From assembly GCF_020529025.1 (NCBI RefSeq), contig NZ_JACNMM010000002.1, positions 1 through 64,000 on the forward strand: DNA of 64,000 nt. The letters run 5' to 3'. The stretch is from Oceaniglobus trochenteri (GTDB lineage: Bacteria > Pseudomonadota > Alphaproteobacteria > Rhodobacterales > Rhodobacteraceae). A model generated the notes under the pieces. It did not search any database, had not been told where the DNA came from, and saw only the letters and a list, made by a program, of their open reading frames with translations. The position numbers and the translations under genes are program-made. Position 1 is the first letter of the stretch. The number at the start of each line of letters is the position of its first letter. Below are positions 43,130 through 51,277 of the stretch, piece by piece.

Positions 43130-44215
43130 ATGGGTCATTTGACAATTTTCAGAACCGGTTTTCGCACCCTTACCCTTGCAGGCGGATTGGCAGGTCTCTG
43201 CGCAACTGCCGCCCTTGCCCAGGACAACCCCTTTTCCGGCGGTTGGACCCTGAAATCAGACAGTTCCGCCCTGCGGTTCCAATCGGTGAAGAACGCCACC
43301 AAGGTCGAGACCAGCAGTTTCGCCAGCTTCGACGGCACCATTTCCGAGGACGGCACGGCGAAAGTGACGATCAAGCTGGATTCGGTGGATACCAAGGTCG
43401 ATCTGCGCAACGTGCGGATGCGGTTCCTGTTCTTCGAAACCTTCCAGTTCCCCGAGGCGGTGATCACCGCAAGGATCGACCCCGCCGATCTGGCCGACCT
43501 GAACGAGGTGCGGCGCAAGATCATCATGCTGCCCTATACGCTGGATCTGCACGGCGTGAAGACCGAGGGCGAGGCCGAGGTTGCCGTCACCCTGATCAGC
43601 GACACGCTGGTCGCCGTCGCCTCGAGCACGCCGATTTCGGTCGCCACCGCCGATCACGATCTTGATAACGGCATCCGCAAGCTGGAAGAGGCGGCGAATG
43701 TCGAAATCGTGCCCTCGGCCACCGTCAGTTTCGACATGATCTTTGGGCGCGCCGCCCCCGATGCCCCTGCCCCCGCCACGGTTGCCGCCGCTCAGCCCGA
43801 AACGCCCCCGGCCAGTGCTGCCGTGGAAACCGCCGGCAACTTCGATCTGGCCGCCTGCAAGGGCCGGTTCGAGATTCTGTCGCGGACCGACAACATCAAT
43901 TTCCGCTCGGGCTCGGCCACGCTGGAACAGACCAGCTTCTTCCTGCTCGACAGCATCGTCGACATCGTGCGCCGCTGCCCCGGCCTGAAGATCGAGGTGG
44001 GTGGTCACACCGACAGCCTCGGGGGCGCGGCCAGCAATCAGCGCCTCTCCGAACGGCGCGCCGCATCGGTCACCGATTACCTGATCAGCAAGGGTGTCGA
44101 CCGCGCCCAGATCACCAGCACCGGCTATGGCGAGGCGCGCCCCATCGTCGACAACGACACCGCCGAGAACCAGCGCAGGAACCGGCGGATCGAATTTACC
44201 GTATTGAATGGATGA
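43130..44215 (+). CDS. YceI-like domain fused to OmpA domain
   Basis: A 361-residue secreted protein. A signal peptide ends near ATAALA (about residue 30). Residues about 35-205 resemble a YceI lipocalin-like barrel (DSSALRFQSVKNATKVETSS, KVTIKLDSVDTKVDLRNVRM, HGVKTEGEAEVAV). After an Ala/Pro linker, an OmpA C-terminal domain (about 240-361) shows VGGHTDSLGGAASNQRLSERRA and NRRIEFTVL. YceI proteins bind isoprenoid-type lipids; the OmpA part binds peptidoglycan. The combination suggests a wall-tethered lipid-binding protein. The next gene starts within its end. Confidence 0.85.
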   Translation: MGHLTIFRTGFRTLTLAGGLAGLCATAALAQDNPFSGGWTLKSDSSALRFQSVKNATKVETSSFASFDGTISEDGTAKVTIKLDSVDTKVDLRNVRMRFLFFETFQFPEAVITARIDPADLADLNEVRRKIIMLPYTLDLHGVKTEGEAEVAVTLISDTLVAVASSTPISVATADHDLDNGIRKLEEAANVEIVPSATVSFDMIFGRAAPDAPAPATVAAAQPETPPASAAVETAGNFDLAACKGRFEILSRTDNINFRSGSATLEQTSFFLLDSIVDIVRRCPGLKIEVGGHTDSLGGAASNQRLSERRAASVTDYLISKGVDRAQITSTGYGEARPIVDNDTAENQRRNRRIEFTVLNG

Positions 44216-45728
44216 CATGTTGAACCACCTCCGCACCCTGGCCCTTGGCGCCGTCCTGGCCCTTGCCGCCACCCTGAGCGCCCATGCACAGGCGCGCATC
44301 GCGCTGGTGGTGGGCAACGGGGCCTATGGCGCGGTGCCCTCGCTGGACAACCCCACCGCCGATTCCCGCCTGATAGCGCAATCGCTGGAACGGGCCGGGT
44401 TCAAGGTGACACTGCTGACCGATGCCGACCAGGTGACGCTGAACCGCGCCATTGCCCAGTTCGGGCGCGAATTGCGCGGTGCGGGCGAAGACACGACCGG
44501 GTTGTTCTATTACGCCGGGCATGGCGTGCAGTCCTTCGGCAACAACTATCTTCTGCCCACCGACGTGGCCCTGACCGATGCCGCCGACCTGCCCCTTGTG
44601 GGCATTCAGGCGCAGGCGGTGCTGCGCCAGATGGCCAGCGCGCGCAACCGCACCAACATCGTTATTCTCGACGCCTGCCGCGACAATCCGTTCGAGGAAA
44701 TCGCATCGCTGAACGACAACGGCCTGGCCGAGATGAAGGCGCCCACCGGCACTTTCCTGTCCTACTCCACCGCGCCGGGGGCCGTCGCGCTGGACGGGCT
44801 GGAGGGGAACAGCCCCTTCACCGCCGCCCTGGCCCGCCACCTGGAAGAACCCGGCCTGGCCATCGAACAATTGTTCAAATCCGTGCGCATCGACGTGCTG
44901 CGCGCCACCAACGGGCGTCAGGTGCCTTGGGATACCTCGTCGCTGACCGGTGATTTCCAGTTCACCCCGGCCCTGCCCGTCGACCCCCAGGAACAGGCCG
45001 CCGAGGCGCTGTGGAATTCGGTCAAGAACACCGGCGATCCGGTGCAGATCCTGCTCTTCCTGCGCGCCCACCCCGAAAGCGCAAGGGCGGAAGAGGCGCG
45101 CGCGCTGCTGAACCGCCTGATCGCCGCCGAAACCGCGCCCGCCCCCCAGCCCGAGGAAGAGGTCGCCGCCCTGCCCGAGGCATCGCGCGCCACGCCGGTG
45201 CCCGAGAAACCGGCCGCCCTGCCCGAGGCCAGCGAACGCGACATGATCGAACGCGCCCGCAGCACCGGCACGCTTGAGGATTATCAGGCCTATCTCGATG
45301 CCTACCCCGAAGGCACCTATGCCGAACTGGCGGCCTTCGAGATCTCGATCCTTATGGAAAAGGCCGCCGCCGCCGCGCCCGCGCCGGAACAGCCGACCGC
45401 CCCCGCCGAAGAACCGGCGCCCGAACCCGCAGCGGCACCCGTCACCTTCGATACGCCGCTGACCATCGGCGGCGAAGGCGTGGTCGGCAAGACGCTGGAA
45501 CAACTGATTGCCGGTTCACCGCTGTTTCCCCCGGTCGAGGGCCTGCCCGAGGAATTCTGGAAGGAAAAGACCTGCTCCAACTGCCACGAATGGCACCGCG
45601 ACAACCTTTGCGATCAGGCGCAGACCTATCTCAAGGCCAATGCCGAACGGGCGCTGACAAAGACGCATCCCTATGGCGGCGGGTTGAAGGCCAACCTGCG
45701 CCTTTGGGCCGAGAACGAATGCCGATAG
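44208..45728 (+). CDS. Caspase-fold (C14) protein with C-terminal CxxCH module
   Basis: A 506-residue secreted protein with a signal peptide (LALGAVLALAATLSAHA). The caspase-like domain (about residues 28-255) has catalytic His in YYAGHGVQSFG and Cys in ILDACRDNPFE. A tetratrico-like, Glu/Ala/Pro-rich middle section follows. The C-terminal 60 residues contain CSNCHEW (Cys456, Cys459, His460), a CxxCH pattern, with two further cysteines. This could be a metal or disulfide site, or a covalent haem site. ATG at 44208 overlaps the upstream gene; 44217 is an alternative start. A second caspase-like gene lies at the other side of the T6SS locus. Confidence 0.82.
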   Translation: MDDMLNHLRTLALGAVLALAATLSAHAQARIALVVGNGAYGAVPSLDNPTADSRLIAQSLERAGFKVTLLTDADQVTLNRAIAQFGRELRGAGEDTTGLFYYAGHGVQSFGNNYLLPTDVALTDAADLPLVGIQAQAVLRQMASARNRTNIVILDACRDNPFEEIASLNDNGLAEMKAPTGTFLSYSTAPGAVALDGLEGNSPFTAALARHLEEPGLAIEQLFKSVRIDVLRATNGRQVPWDTSSLTGDFQFTPALPVDPQEQAAEALWNSVKNTGDPVQILLFLRAHPESARAEEARALLNRLIAAETAPAPQPEEEVAALPEASRATPVPEKPAALPEASERDMIERARSTGTLEDYQAYLDAYPEGTYAELAAFEISILMEKAAAAAPAPEQPTAPAEEPAPEPAAAPVTFDTPLTIGGEGVVGKTLEQLIAGSPLFPPVEGLPEEFWKEKTCSNCHEWHRDNLCDQAQTYLKANAERALTKTHPYGGGLKANLRLWAENECR

Positions 45729-45729
45729 C

Positions 45730-47718
45730 TCACGGACCGGCGCGGGTTTCCACCAGCACATAGAACCATTCGCCCCGAAACGCCGCATCGGCGGCGCGCG
45801 CCTGCGCCACGGCATCGGCCAGTGCGTCCAGATAGGGCGCGGCGGGTTCGTAGACCGGCCGTTCGGCCAGTGGCAGGGGCGAGGACGCGGCAAAGGCCAC
45901 CAGTATTTCCTTGCCGAAAGGTGCTGTCACGGTGATGGGCCGGCCATCGGGCGCCCTGTCGATCATGATGCTTTCGCCCGGCGCGATCCTGTCATGCAGG
46001 GCAATCTCCGCGGGGCGCAGGTGCAGAACCCGCCCCGCCGCATCATAGAAATCGGCATAGAGAAACGCGGGATAGTCCGGCACCTCGATGGGAAAGCCCA
46101 GGAACTGCCCTTCGACGAAGCGCGCGATCCGGGTGAAGGGCTGTTCACCCAGAACGCGCGGATCGCCCAGCTGATCGTCCGACTGCGCCAGCCCCACCGC
46201 CTCGATCCCCGCGAGGGTGCCGCATTGCGGGCGCGGCAGGACCTGCACGGTATCCACAAGCGGAATTGCCCCGCCCACCCGTGCCGACAGCGCCGCCAGA
46301 ACCGGGGCGCGCAACCCTTCCTCGGGGATATGGCCGCGCAGTTCCAACTGCCCCGTTTCGGGGTCAAAGACGGTCTGAAGCCGCGCGCAGGGCACCTTGG
46401 CCAGCATTGCGCCGATGGCATCGCGCACCCGGGGGCCATCGCCCGAGGGGTCGTCGGCGCGGCTGAAGGCCTGAATCGCGGCCAGCGAAAGATCGTCAAG
46501 GGCCGCCGCGCCCGCGCCGCTCCAGGCAAGGGCCGCCGTCTGGCGCGCGCTTTGCGGGGCGACGGGGGCGGCCCTTGGTGCCTCGGGCACCGTCAGGCCC
46601 AGCGGTTCAGCGGCGCCGGGTCCGCCCGTCAGCGCCTCGCCGCGCGCCGAAACATCGCCCAGGGCGGGGGCGTCGGGGGCCTTGGCGGACTGGGTCGTGG
46701 GGGTCACGGCAGCGGGCTGCACCCGGGCTTCGGCGGGGCGGGTCGGGCGGGTCTGGGTGGCCGGCAAGGGCGCGGCCTGCCCCCTTGGCGCCGACACGGC
46801 AAGGCCGGCCAGTTGCACAGGGTCCGCAGAAAGCGCGCCCAGAGTTGCGGCAGGCTTTGGCGCCACGGCCCCGAGGGGCGCCAAAGCGCCCTTGACCGGT
46901 TCGGCGCGCAGGCTTGCAACCGGCGCGTCCTGCTCTGCCGCCGGGCGGGCTGGCAGGGCGGTGCCGGTCAGGGGCGGCGCGGGCTCGGGCGACAGGCCGG
47001 TCAGGCGCGGCGCAGGGGCGATACCTGCCACCAGCCGCCCGCCCGAAGGCGCGCGCCCCGACAGCGCCGCGCCCTGCGCCCGGGCGGGTTGCACGGTTGC
47101 GCCCGGAATGGGACTGGCCGCCAGCAGGGGCGCGCCCGGCGCCACCGCCCGATCTGCGCGCGCCGCCGACACGGCGATGGGGGCAACCGGGTTGGCCACC
47201 ACCCGGCCGGGCGCCGCCGCCTCAGCCCGGACAGGCGCCTCGGCAAGCCGGGCCTCGGTCGCGGGTGTGGACGGCACGGCCTGCCCTGACGCCGCCCTTG
47301 CCGCAACGGCAGCGGCGCGTTCCGTCACCGGGGGCAACCTTTCGCCCCCCGCCACGCCCGCGGCACCGGGCAACCGCTCACCCGCCACCGGGCGCGGCGC
47401 GATGGCCTCTGGCGGGCTGATCGGCGCGGCGCGCTCGGCCGTCATGGGCAGGGGCGCGGCGCGTGATTGCGGCACCGCGCGGCCCGTGGCGCGGCGTCCT
47501 CCTGTCGCGCCTTCGGAAAGGGCGGGCGCATCCGGTGCGGCCTCGGGCGCCTTGGTCTGCGGCACCTGATAGCTCGAGATGTCGAAGGCCGCCGCGCGCG
47601 CCCCCGCCGGGGGCGGCGGATCGGGGGCGACGGCGGCCGCCAGCATCAGGACAAGACCACCGTGCAGCACGACCGAGGCCACCACCCCCCCGCCCCAAAG
47701 CGCGGCGCGCGCCGTCAT
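45730..47718 (-). CDS. TonB-like protein with BON-like and DUF4384 C-terminal module
   Basis: A 662-residue inner-membrane-anchored protein. One N-terminal helix (GVVASVVLHGGLVLMLAAAV, about 9-30) has the SVVLH pattern of TonB anchors. About 380 residues of Ala/Pro/Arg-rich sequence would span the periplasm. The C-terminal 255 residues have a BON-like part (ELRGHIPEEGLRAPVLAAL, about 428-505) and a DUF4384 part (DYPAFLYADFYDAAGRVLHL, about 545-655). No TonB C-terminal domain is visible. The same module occurs in PpkA. ExbD-, ExbD- and ExbB-like genes precede it with overlapping starts, so it is likely the effector arm of that motor. Confidence 0.75.
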   Translation of the reverse strand: MTARAALWGGGVVASVVLHGGLVLMLAAAVAPDPPPPAGARAAAFDISSYQVPQTKAPEAAPDAPALSEGATGGRRATGRAVPQSRAAPLPMTAERAAPISPPEAIAPRPVAGERLPGAAGVAGGERLPPVTERAAAVAARAASGQAVPSTPATEARLAEAPVRAEAAAPGRVVANPVAPIAVSAARADRAVAPGAPLLAASPIPGATVQPARAQGAALSGRAPSGGRLVAGIAPAPRLTGLSPEPAPPLTGTALPARPAAEQDAPVASLRAEPVKGALAPLGAVAPKPAATLGALSADPVQLAGLAVSAPRGQAAPLPATQTRPTRPAEARVQPAAVTPTTQSAKAPDAPALGDVSARGEALTGGPGAAEPLGLTVPEAPRAAPVAPQSARQTAALAWSGAGAAALDDLSLAAIQAFSRADDPSGDGPRVRDAIGAMLAKVPCARLQTVFDPETGQLELRGHIPEEGLRAPVLAALSARVGGAIPLVDTVQVLPRPQCGTLAGIEAVGLAQSDDQLGDPRVLGEQPFTRIARFVEGQFLGFPIEVPDYPAFLYADFYDAAGRVLHLRPAEIALHDRIAPGESIMIDRAPDGRPITVTAPFGKEILVAFAASSPLPLAERPVYEPAAPYLDALADAVAQARAADAAFRGEWFYVLVETRAGP

Positions 47719-48119
47719 GGCAGACCCGGCGTGAGGACCAGCACCACCTCGTGCGCGCCCAAAGCCTCGATCTCGGCGGCCAGGGGCAGAACGTGGCGCA
47801 GCGGCGCGCCCCGGTCAGCGTTCAGCCGCACCAGGGTGTCTGGCGCACCGTCCAGCCGCTCCGCCAGACGCTTCAGCACCCCGACCCGCGCCATCACCCC
47901 ACCCTCAAGGGCCAGCGCGCCATCGGCCGAAACAGAAACCGTGACCCCGCCCCCGGGCATGTCGGCGCCGCTTTGCGCCGTGGGCGGCAGAACGTCGAAG
48001 GGGGCCGAGGCATCCATCCGCCCCACCAGCATGAAGAAGATCAGCAGGAAGAAGACCACGTCGATCAGGGCGATGATGGTTTCGGGCGGCGTGCGGCGCC
48101 GGGGACGGCCGAGCTTCAT
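47715..48119 (-). CDS. ExbD/TolR-like protein (second copy)
   Basis: A 134-residue biopolymer-transport protein. The single membrane helix IALIDVVFFLLIFFMLVGRM contains the proton-relay aspartate of the family (IDVVFFLLIFFM). A periplasmic domain follows with VSADGALALEGG and VRLNADRGAPLRHVL. It overlaps the TonB-like gene by four bases and the other ExbD gene by four bases. Family members use proton flow to energise a TonB/TolA-type partner. Confidence 0.9.
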   Translation of the reverse strand: MKLGRPRRRTPPETIIALIDVVFFLLIFFMLVGRMDASAPFDVLPPTAQSGADMPGGGVTVSVSADGALALEGGVMARVGVLKRLAERLDGAPDTLVRLNADRGAPLRHVLPLAAEIEALGAHEVVLVLTPGLP

Positions 48120-48517
48120 GGCTGCGCCTCCAGCCTTACGATGCGCAACCGCTGCGCCCCGGCCCCGACCAGCACATCCATCAGCCCGGCCAGCGCCTGA
48201 ACGCTGGCCTGCCCAGAGGGCAGCACGAGGATGTCGAGCGCCGGTTCACGTTCCAGTTCCCGGCGCAGCACCTCGGGGTCGAGCGGCTGACCGCGCAGGA
48301 AGGCGCCGCCATCGGCCGACAGCCGCACCAGAACCCGTTCGACCGGCGCATCACCGCCCGCCCCGCCGCCCGGCGCTTCGGCCCCGGCAAGGGGCACCAT
48401 GTCAAGATCGAGATAGGTCGAGGTGACCATGAAGAAGACCAGAAGGATCATCAGCACGTCGATCATCGCCACCAGCGAGATTGCGGCGCGCGGGCCTGTC
48501 GGGCGGGATATCCGCAT
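48116..48517 (-). CDS. ExbD/TolR-like protein (first copy)
   Basis: A 133-residue ExbD/TolR family protein. The helix ISLVAMIDVLMILLVFFMVT carries the functional aspartate. A periplasmic domain with VLVRLSADGGAFLRGQPL and LPSGQASVQALAGLM follows. The ATG at 48517 is preferred over an upstream in-frame start inside the ExbB gene. Two different ExbD proteins beside one ExbB suggest a heterodimeric ExbD pair. Confidence 0.9.
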   Translation of the reverse strand: MRISRPTGPRAAISLVAMIDVLMILLVFFMVTSTYLDLDMVPLAGAEAPGGGAGGDAPVERVLVRLSADGGAFLRGQPLDPEVLRRELEREPALDILVLPSGQASVQALAGLMDVLVGAGAQRLRIVRLEAQP

Positions 48518-48530
48518 GCACCGCCCTCCC

Positions 48531-49154
48531 CTAGGGTTCCAGCCGGTCCTCGATGGCGTAAAGACGGCCCACTGCCGCCTCGGCCTGTTGGCCGGCCCGT
48601 TCGACACGCGCCCCCAGAAGACCCGCCGCAAGGGCCGCGGGAATCGCGACGATCAAGCCCGCCGCCGTGGTCAGCAGCGCCTGCCAGATGCCCGCGGCCA
48701 GAAGCGCGGCATTGGCCGACCCCTCGGCCAAGGCCAGTTCGCGGAACGCCTCGATCATGCCGAGGACAGTGCCCAGCAGGCCCAGAAGCGGGCTGACCAT
48801 GGCGATCAGTTCCAGCGCGCGCAGGCCGGTGGACATCTCGGCCAGTTCGGCATTGCCGCGCCACTCCAGGTCTTCGTTCAGCAGCTTGCGCTGTGTCCCG
48901 AGGTCGAGGCCCGCCATGGCCTGCGCCAGCAGGCGGTCGGCGGGGGCGCTGCCTTCGGCCAGCGCCGCGCGCGCGCCGGCCCGGTCGCGCCCGGCCCAAA
49001 GCTCCAACGCGCGGGCCCGCCGCGCCGCCCCCGACAGGACACCCCTCAGCGCCGCGACCTTGACCACGATCAGCGCCAGCGAGAACAGCGACAGCCCGGC
49101 CAACAGCCAGACGATCGGCCCGCCATCGTGCAGAAGGTCAAGCGCGCCCCTCAT
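48531..49154 (-). CDS. ExbB/TolQ/MotA-like proton channel protein
   Basis: A 207-residue membrane protein. Three membrane segments are visible: GGPIVWLLAGLSLFSLALIV, ELIAMVSPLLGLLGTVLGMI (the family signature segment) and a pair around LLTTAAGLIVAIPAALAAGL. It forms a proton channel with ExbD proteins. It starts four bases after the stop of a small secreted protein gene and ends fourteen bases before the first ExbD gene. Confidence 0.9.
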   Translation of the reverse strand: MRGALDLLHDGGPIVWLLAGLSLFSLALIVVKVAALRGVLSGAARRARALELWAGRDRAGARAALAEGSAPADRLLAQAMAGLDLGTQRKLLNEDLEWRGNAELAEMSTGLRALELIAMVSPLLGLLGTVLGMIEAFRELALAEGSANAALLAAGIWQALLTTAAGLIVAIPAALAAGLLGARVERAGQQAEAAVGRLYAIEDRLEP

Positions 49155-49158
49155 CCCG

Positions 49159-49581
49159 TCACTTGGTCAACCGGGCCGACGCGCGGCTGACCAGGTCGAG
49201 ATTGGCGAAGCAATCCGTCTCGGCTCCGCCCGCGGCCGCGCAGGAGGGGATGTCGTGCAGCAGGATTTCGGAGATGTCATCGCAGGCGATCTCGGGAATC
49301 TCGAACAGCTTGAGCGTGGTGCGCCCCACCGGCAGGGGCGCGGCGTCGATGGTCAGCAGCCGGTCGATCACACCTTGCCCGTCAAGGATGGCCAGCGACA
49401 TCTCGAAGGCGTCAAGCGTGGTAGCGGTGAGGTTGCGGAACAGGAAGAAGGCGCGGCAGCCGCCGGTATCGCCCGGTTCAACCTTGTTCAGTTCGACCGT
49501 CAACTGCCCGTCGGCGGCGAAAGCGGGCGCCGCCAGGGCCGTCATGGCCGCGGCGCATGTCGCAAGAAGTGTCTGTCGCAT
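49159..49581 (-). CDS. Small secreted protein, first gene of the Exb operon
   Basis: A 140-residue protein with a signal peptide (LLATCAAAMTALAAPAFA). The mature domain of about 115 residues has beta-rich sequence (GQLTVELNKVEPGDTGGCRA, FFLFRNLTATTLDAFEMSLA) and four cysteines that may form disulfides. I do not recognise the family with certainty. It precedes the ExbB-like gene by four bases, so it probably works with the Exb/TonB-like complex in the periplasm. ATG at 49581 is chosen for the signal peptide. Confidence 0.7.
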   Translation of the reverse strand: MRQTLLATCAAAMTALAAPAFAADGQLTVELNKVEPGDTGGCRAFFLFRNLTATTLDAFEMSLAILDGQGVIDRLLTIDAAPLPVGRTTLKLFEIPEIACDDISEILLHDIPSCAAAGGAETDCFANLDLVSRASARLTK

Positions 49582-49720
49582 GGTATCCCCCAGCCGTGAC
49601 GTTTCACCCATGGAACGGCGAAGCTGCCCTTTGCGTCAAGCCATGATTTCCCCACCTTTCCCTTGGCCCGCTGGCGGGGTTGCGCAATGATGGGCCAGAT
49701 CCGCGACACCGGAGGCGCCG

Positions 49721-50467
49721 ATGATCCGACATTTCGCCCTGGGCCTTTGCCTTGCCGTCACCGCCCTGCCCGCCCCGGCGCAGGTGCGCCGCTCTGACGA
49801 TTTCTGCCGCGCGGCCAGCGGTGTCGACATGGTCGATACCTCGGCGGTTGTGACGCCCGAGTTCCTGGACCGCATGCGCGAGGTGGGCGTGACCACCATC
49901 GGGCGCTACTACGATTACGAGGACGAGACCATTCCGGGCAAGCGGCTGCGCGCCGAGGAGCTGCCGCTGATCGCCTCTTACGGCATGTCGCTGGTGGTGG
50001 TGTTCCAGCACAACAACAACCGCGCCGAAACCTTCAACGACTGGCGCAATCGCGGCCCGGCGGACGCGCGCGAGGCGCTGAAGCTGGCCGAGACCTTCGG
50101 CCAGCCCCCCAACGGCGCGGTCTATTTCGGGGTGGACGGCGATTTCGTCGGCAACGGCGCGATCTTCCACACCGACGATGTGATCGGCTACTTCGAAGAG
50201 GTGAACCGCGTCTTCGACGAGGCGGGCGTGTCCTATCCCGTCGGAGTCTATGGATCGGGCGAGACCTGCATCACGCTGATCACCGAGGGGCTGGCGGGCT
50301 TTTGCTGGCTGTCGCATTCCCACGGTTTTGCCGGCACGCAGGAGGCGCTGGCCGGGGGCTTTTTCGATATCGAGCAGTTCCTGCACGGCACCTGCGGCGG
50401 GCGGGCGGTGGATTTCAACAAGCTGCGCGAGGGGATCACCGCCTTTGGCCAGTGGCAGCCCGGATGA
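49721..50467 (+). CDS. Secreted DUF1906 glycoside-hydrolase-like protein
   Basis: A 248-residue protein with a signal peptide (MIRHFALGLCLAVTALPAPA). The mature part is a TIM-barrel-like DUF1906 domain (Rv2525c type) with GVDMVDTSAVVTPEFLDRMR, IGRYYDYEDE, VYFGVDGDFVG and VGVYGSGETC. The family is related to peptidoglycan-active GH25 lysozymes and some members are linked to cell-wall processes. It lies between the Exb operon and pth, on its own. Wall activity is possible but not shown. Confidence 0.82.
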   Translation: MIRHFALGLCLAVTALPAPAQVRRSDDFCRAASGVDMVDTSAVVTPEFLDRMREVGVTTIGRYYDYEDETIPGKRLRAEELPLIASYGMSLVVVFQHNNNRAETFNDWRNRGPADAREALKLAETFGQPPNGAVYFGVDGDFVGNGAIFHTDDVIGYFEEVNRVFDEAGVSYPVGVYGSGETCITLITEGLAGFCWLSHSHGFAGTQEALAGGFFDIEQFLHGTCGGRAVDFNKLREGITAFGQWQPG

Positions 50468-50500
50468 CGCAAGCGCACCGCCTGTGGTGCCTGCGGGATT

Positions 50501-50531
50501 TTTGAGTATTTTAAGCAAGAAAGAGACAGGG
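50501..50531 (+). repeat. Dispersed intergenic repeat, copy 3
   Basis: TTTGAGTATTTTAAGCAAGA followed by AAGAGACAGGG, differing from copy 1 at one base in the core. It lies between the DUF1906 gene and pth, 54 bases before the pth start. Confidence 0.75.
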
Positions 50532-50584
50532 CGCGGATGCGGTGCGGCGACCCCGTCCGATCCTGCGCGATGAGAGGAAAGTGG

Positions 50585-51265
50585 ATGCGACTGTTCGTGG
50601 GGCTGGGCAATCCCGGCGCGAAATATGCGGGAAACCGGCACAACATCGGTTTCATGGCCCTTGACCGGATCGCCGGGGACCATGGCTTTGCCCCCTGGCG
50701 CGGCAAGTTCCAGGGCAAGGTAAGCGAAGGGGTGCTGGGCGGCGAGAAGGTGGTCTTGCTCAAGCCCGAGACCTTCATGAACCTGTCGGGCCAATCGGTG
50801 GGCGAGGCGCTGCGGTTCTACAAGCTGAGTGCGGCGGACCTGGTGGTGTTCCACGACGAAATCGACCTGGCGCCCGGCAAGCTGAAGCTGAAGACCGGGG
50901 GCGGGCATGCCGGGCACAACGGCCTGCGGTCGATCCATGCCCATGTGGGGGCCGAGTATGGCCGGGTGCGCATGGGCGTCGGCCATCCGGGCCACAAGGA
51001 TGCCGTGCCGGGCTATGTGCTGAAGGATTTCGCGAAGGCCGATCAGGATTGGCTGGACGACATGCTGCGGGGCATTTCGGATGGCGCGGCCGACCTGGCC
51101 CGGGGCGACGGCGGGGCCTTCACCAACGCGGTCGGCCTGCGGCTGGCCCCCCAGCGCCCCTCGACCGGGAAGAAGGCCCCCCCTGCCCCGGCCCCAAAGG
51201 CCGAGCCCACCGCGGACGAGGACAACCGCAGCCCGCTGCAGAAACTGGCCGACCGGTTCAGGTGA
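50585..51265 (+). CDS. pth: Peptidyl-tRNA hydrolase
   Basis: A 226-residue Pth that recycles stalled peptidyl-tRNA. It has FVGLGNPGAKYAGNRHNIGF with the catalytic histidine in NRHNIG, the KPETFMNLSGQSV motif and GGGHAGHNGLRSI. The ATG at 50585 starts two residues before the conserved strand. A proline-rich tail of about 40 residues after the Pth core is typical of alphaproteobacteria. The DUF2237 gene follows after twelve bases. Confidence 0.95.
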   Translation: MRLFVGLGNPGAKYAGNRHNIGFMALDRIAGDHGFAPWRGKFQGKVSEGVLGGEKVVLLKPETFMNLSGQSVGEALRFYKLSAADLVVFHDEIDLAPGKLKLKTGGGHAGHNGLRSIHAHVGAEYGRVRMGVGHPGHKDAVPGYVLKDFAKADQDWLDDMLRGISDGAADLARGDGGAFTNAVGLRLAPQRPSTGKKAPPAPAPKAEPTADEDNRSPLQKLADRFR

Positions 51266-51277
51266 AAGGAGAGCGAG

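Noticed and set aside
12849-45728. A tssJ lipoprotein gene
   Set aside because: No short ORF with a lipobox and TssJ-like strand pattern was seen between the T6SS genes; absence in this window does not exclude one elsewhere.
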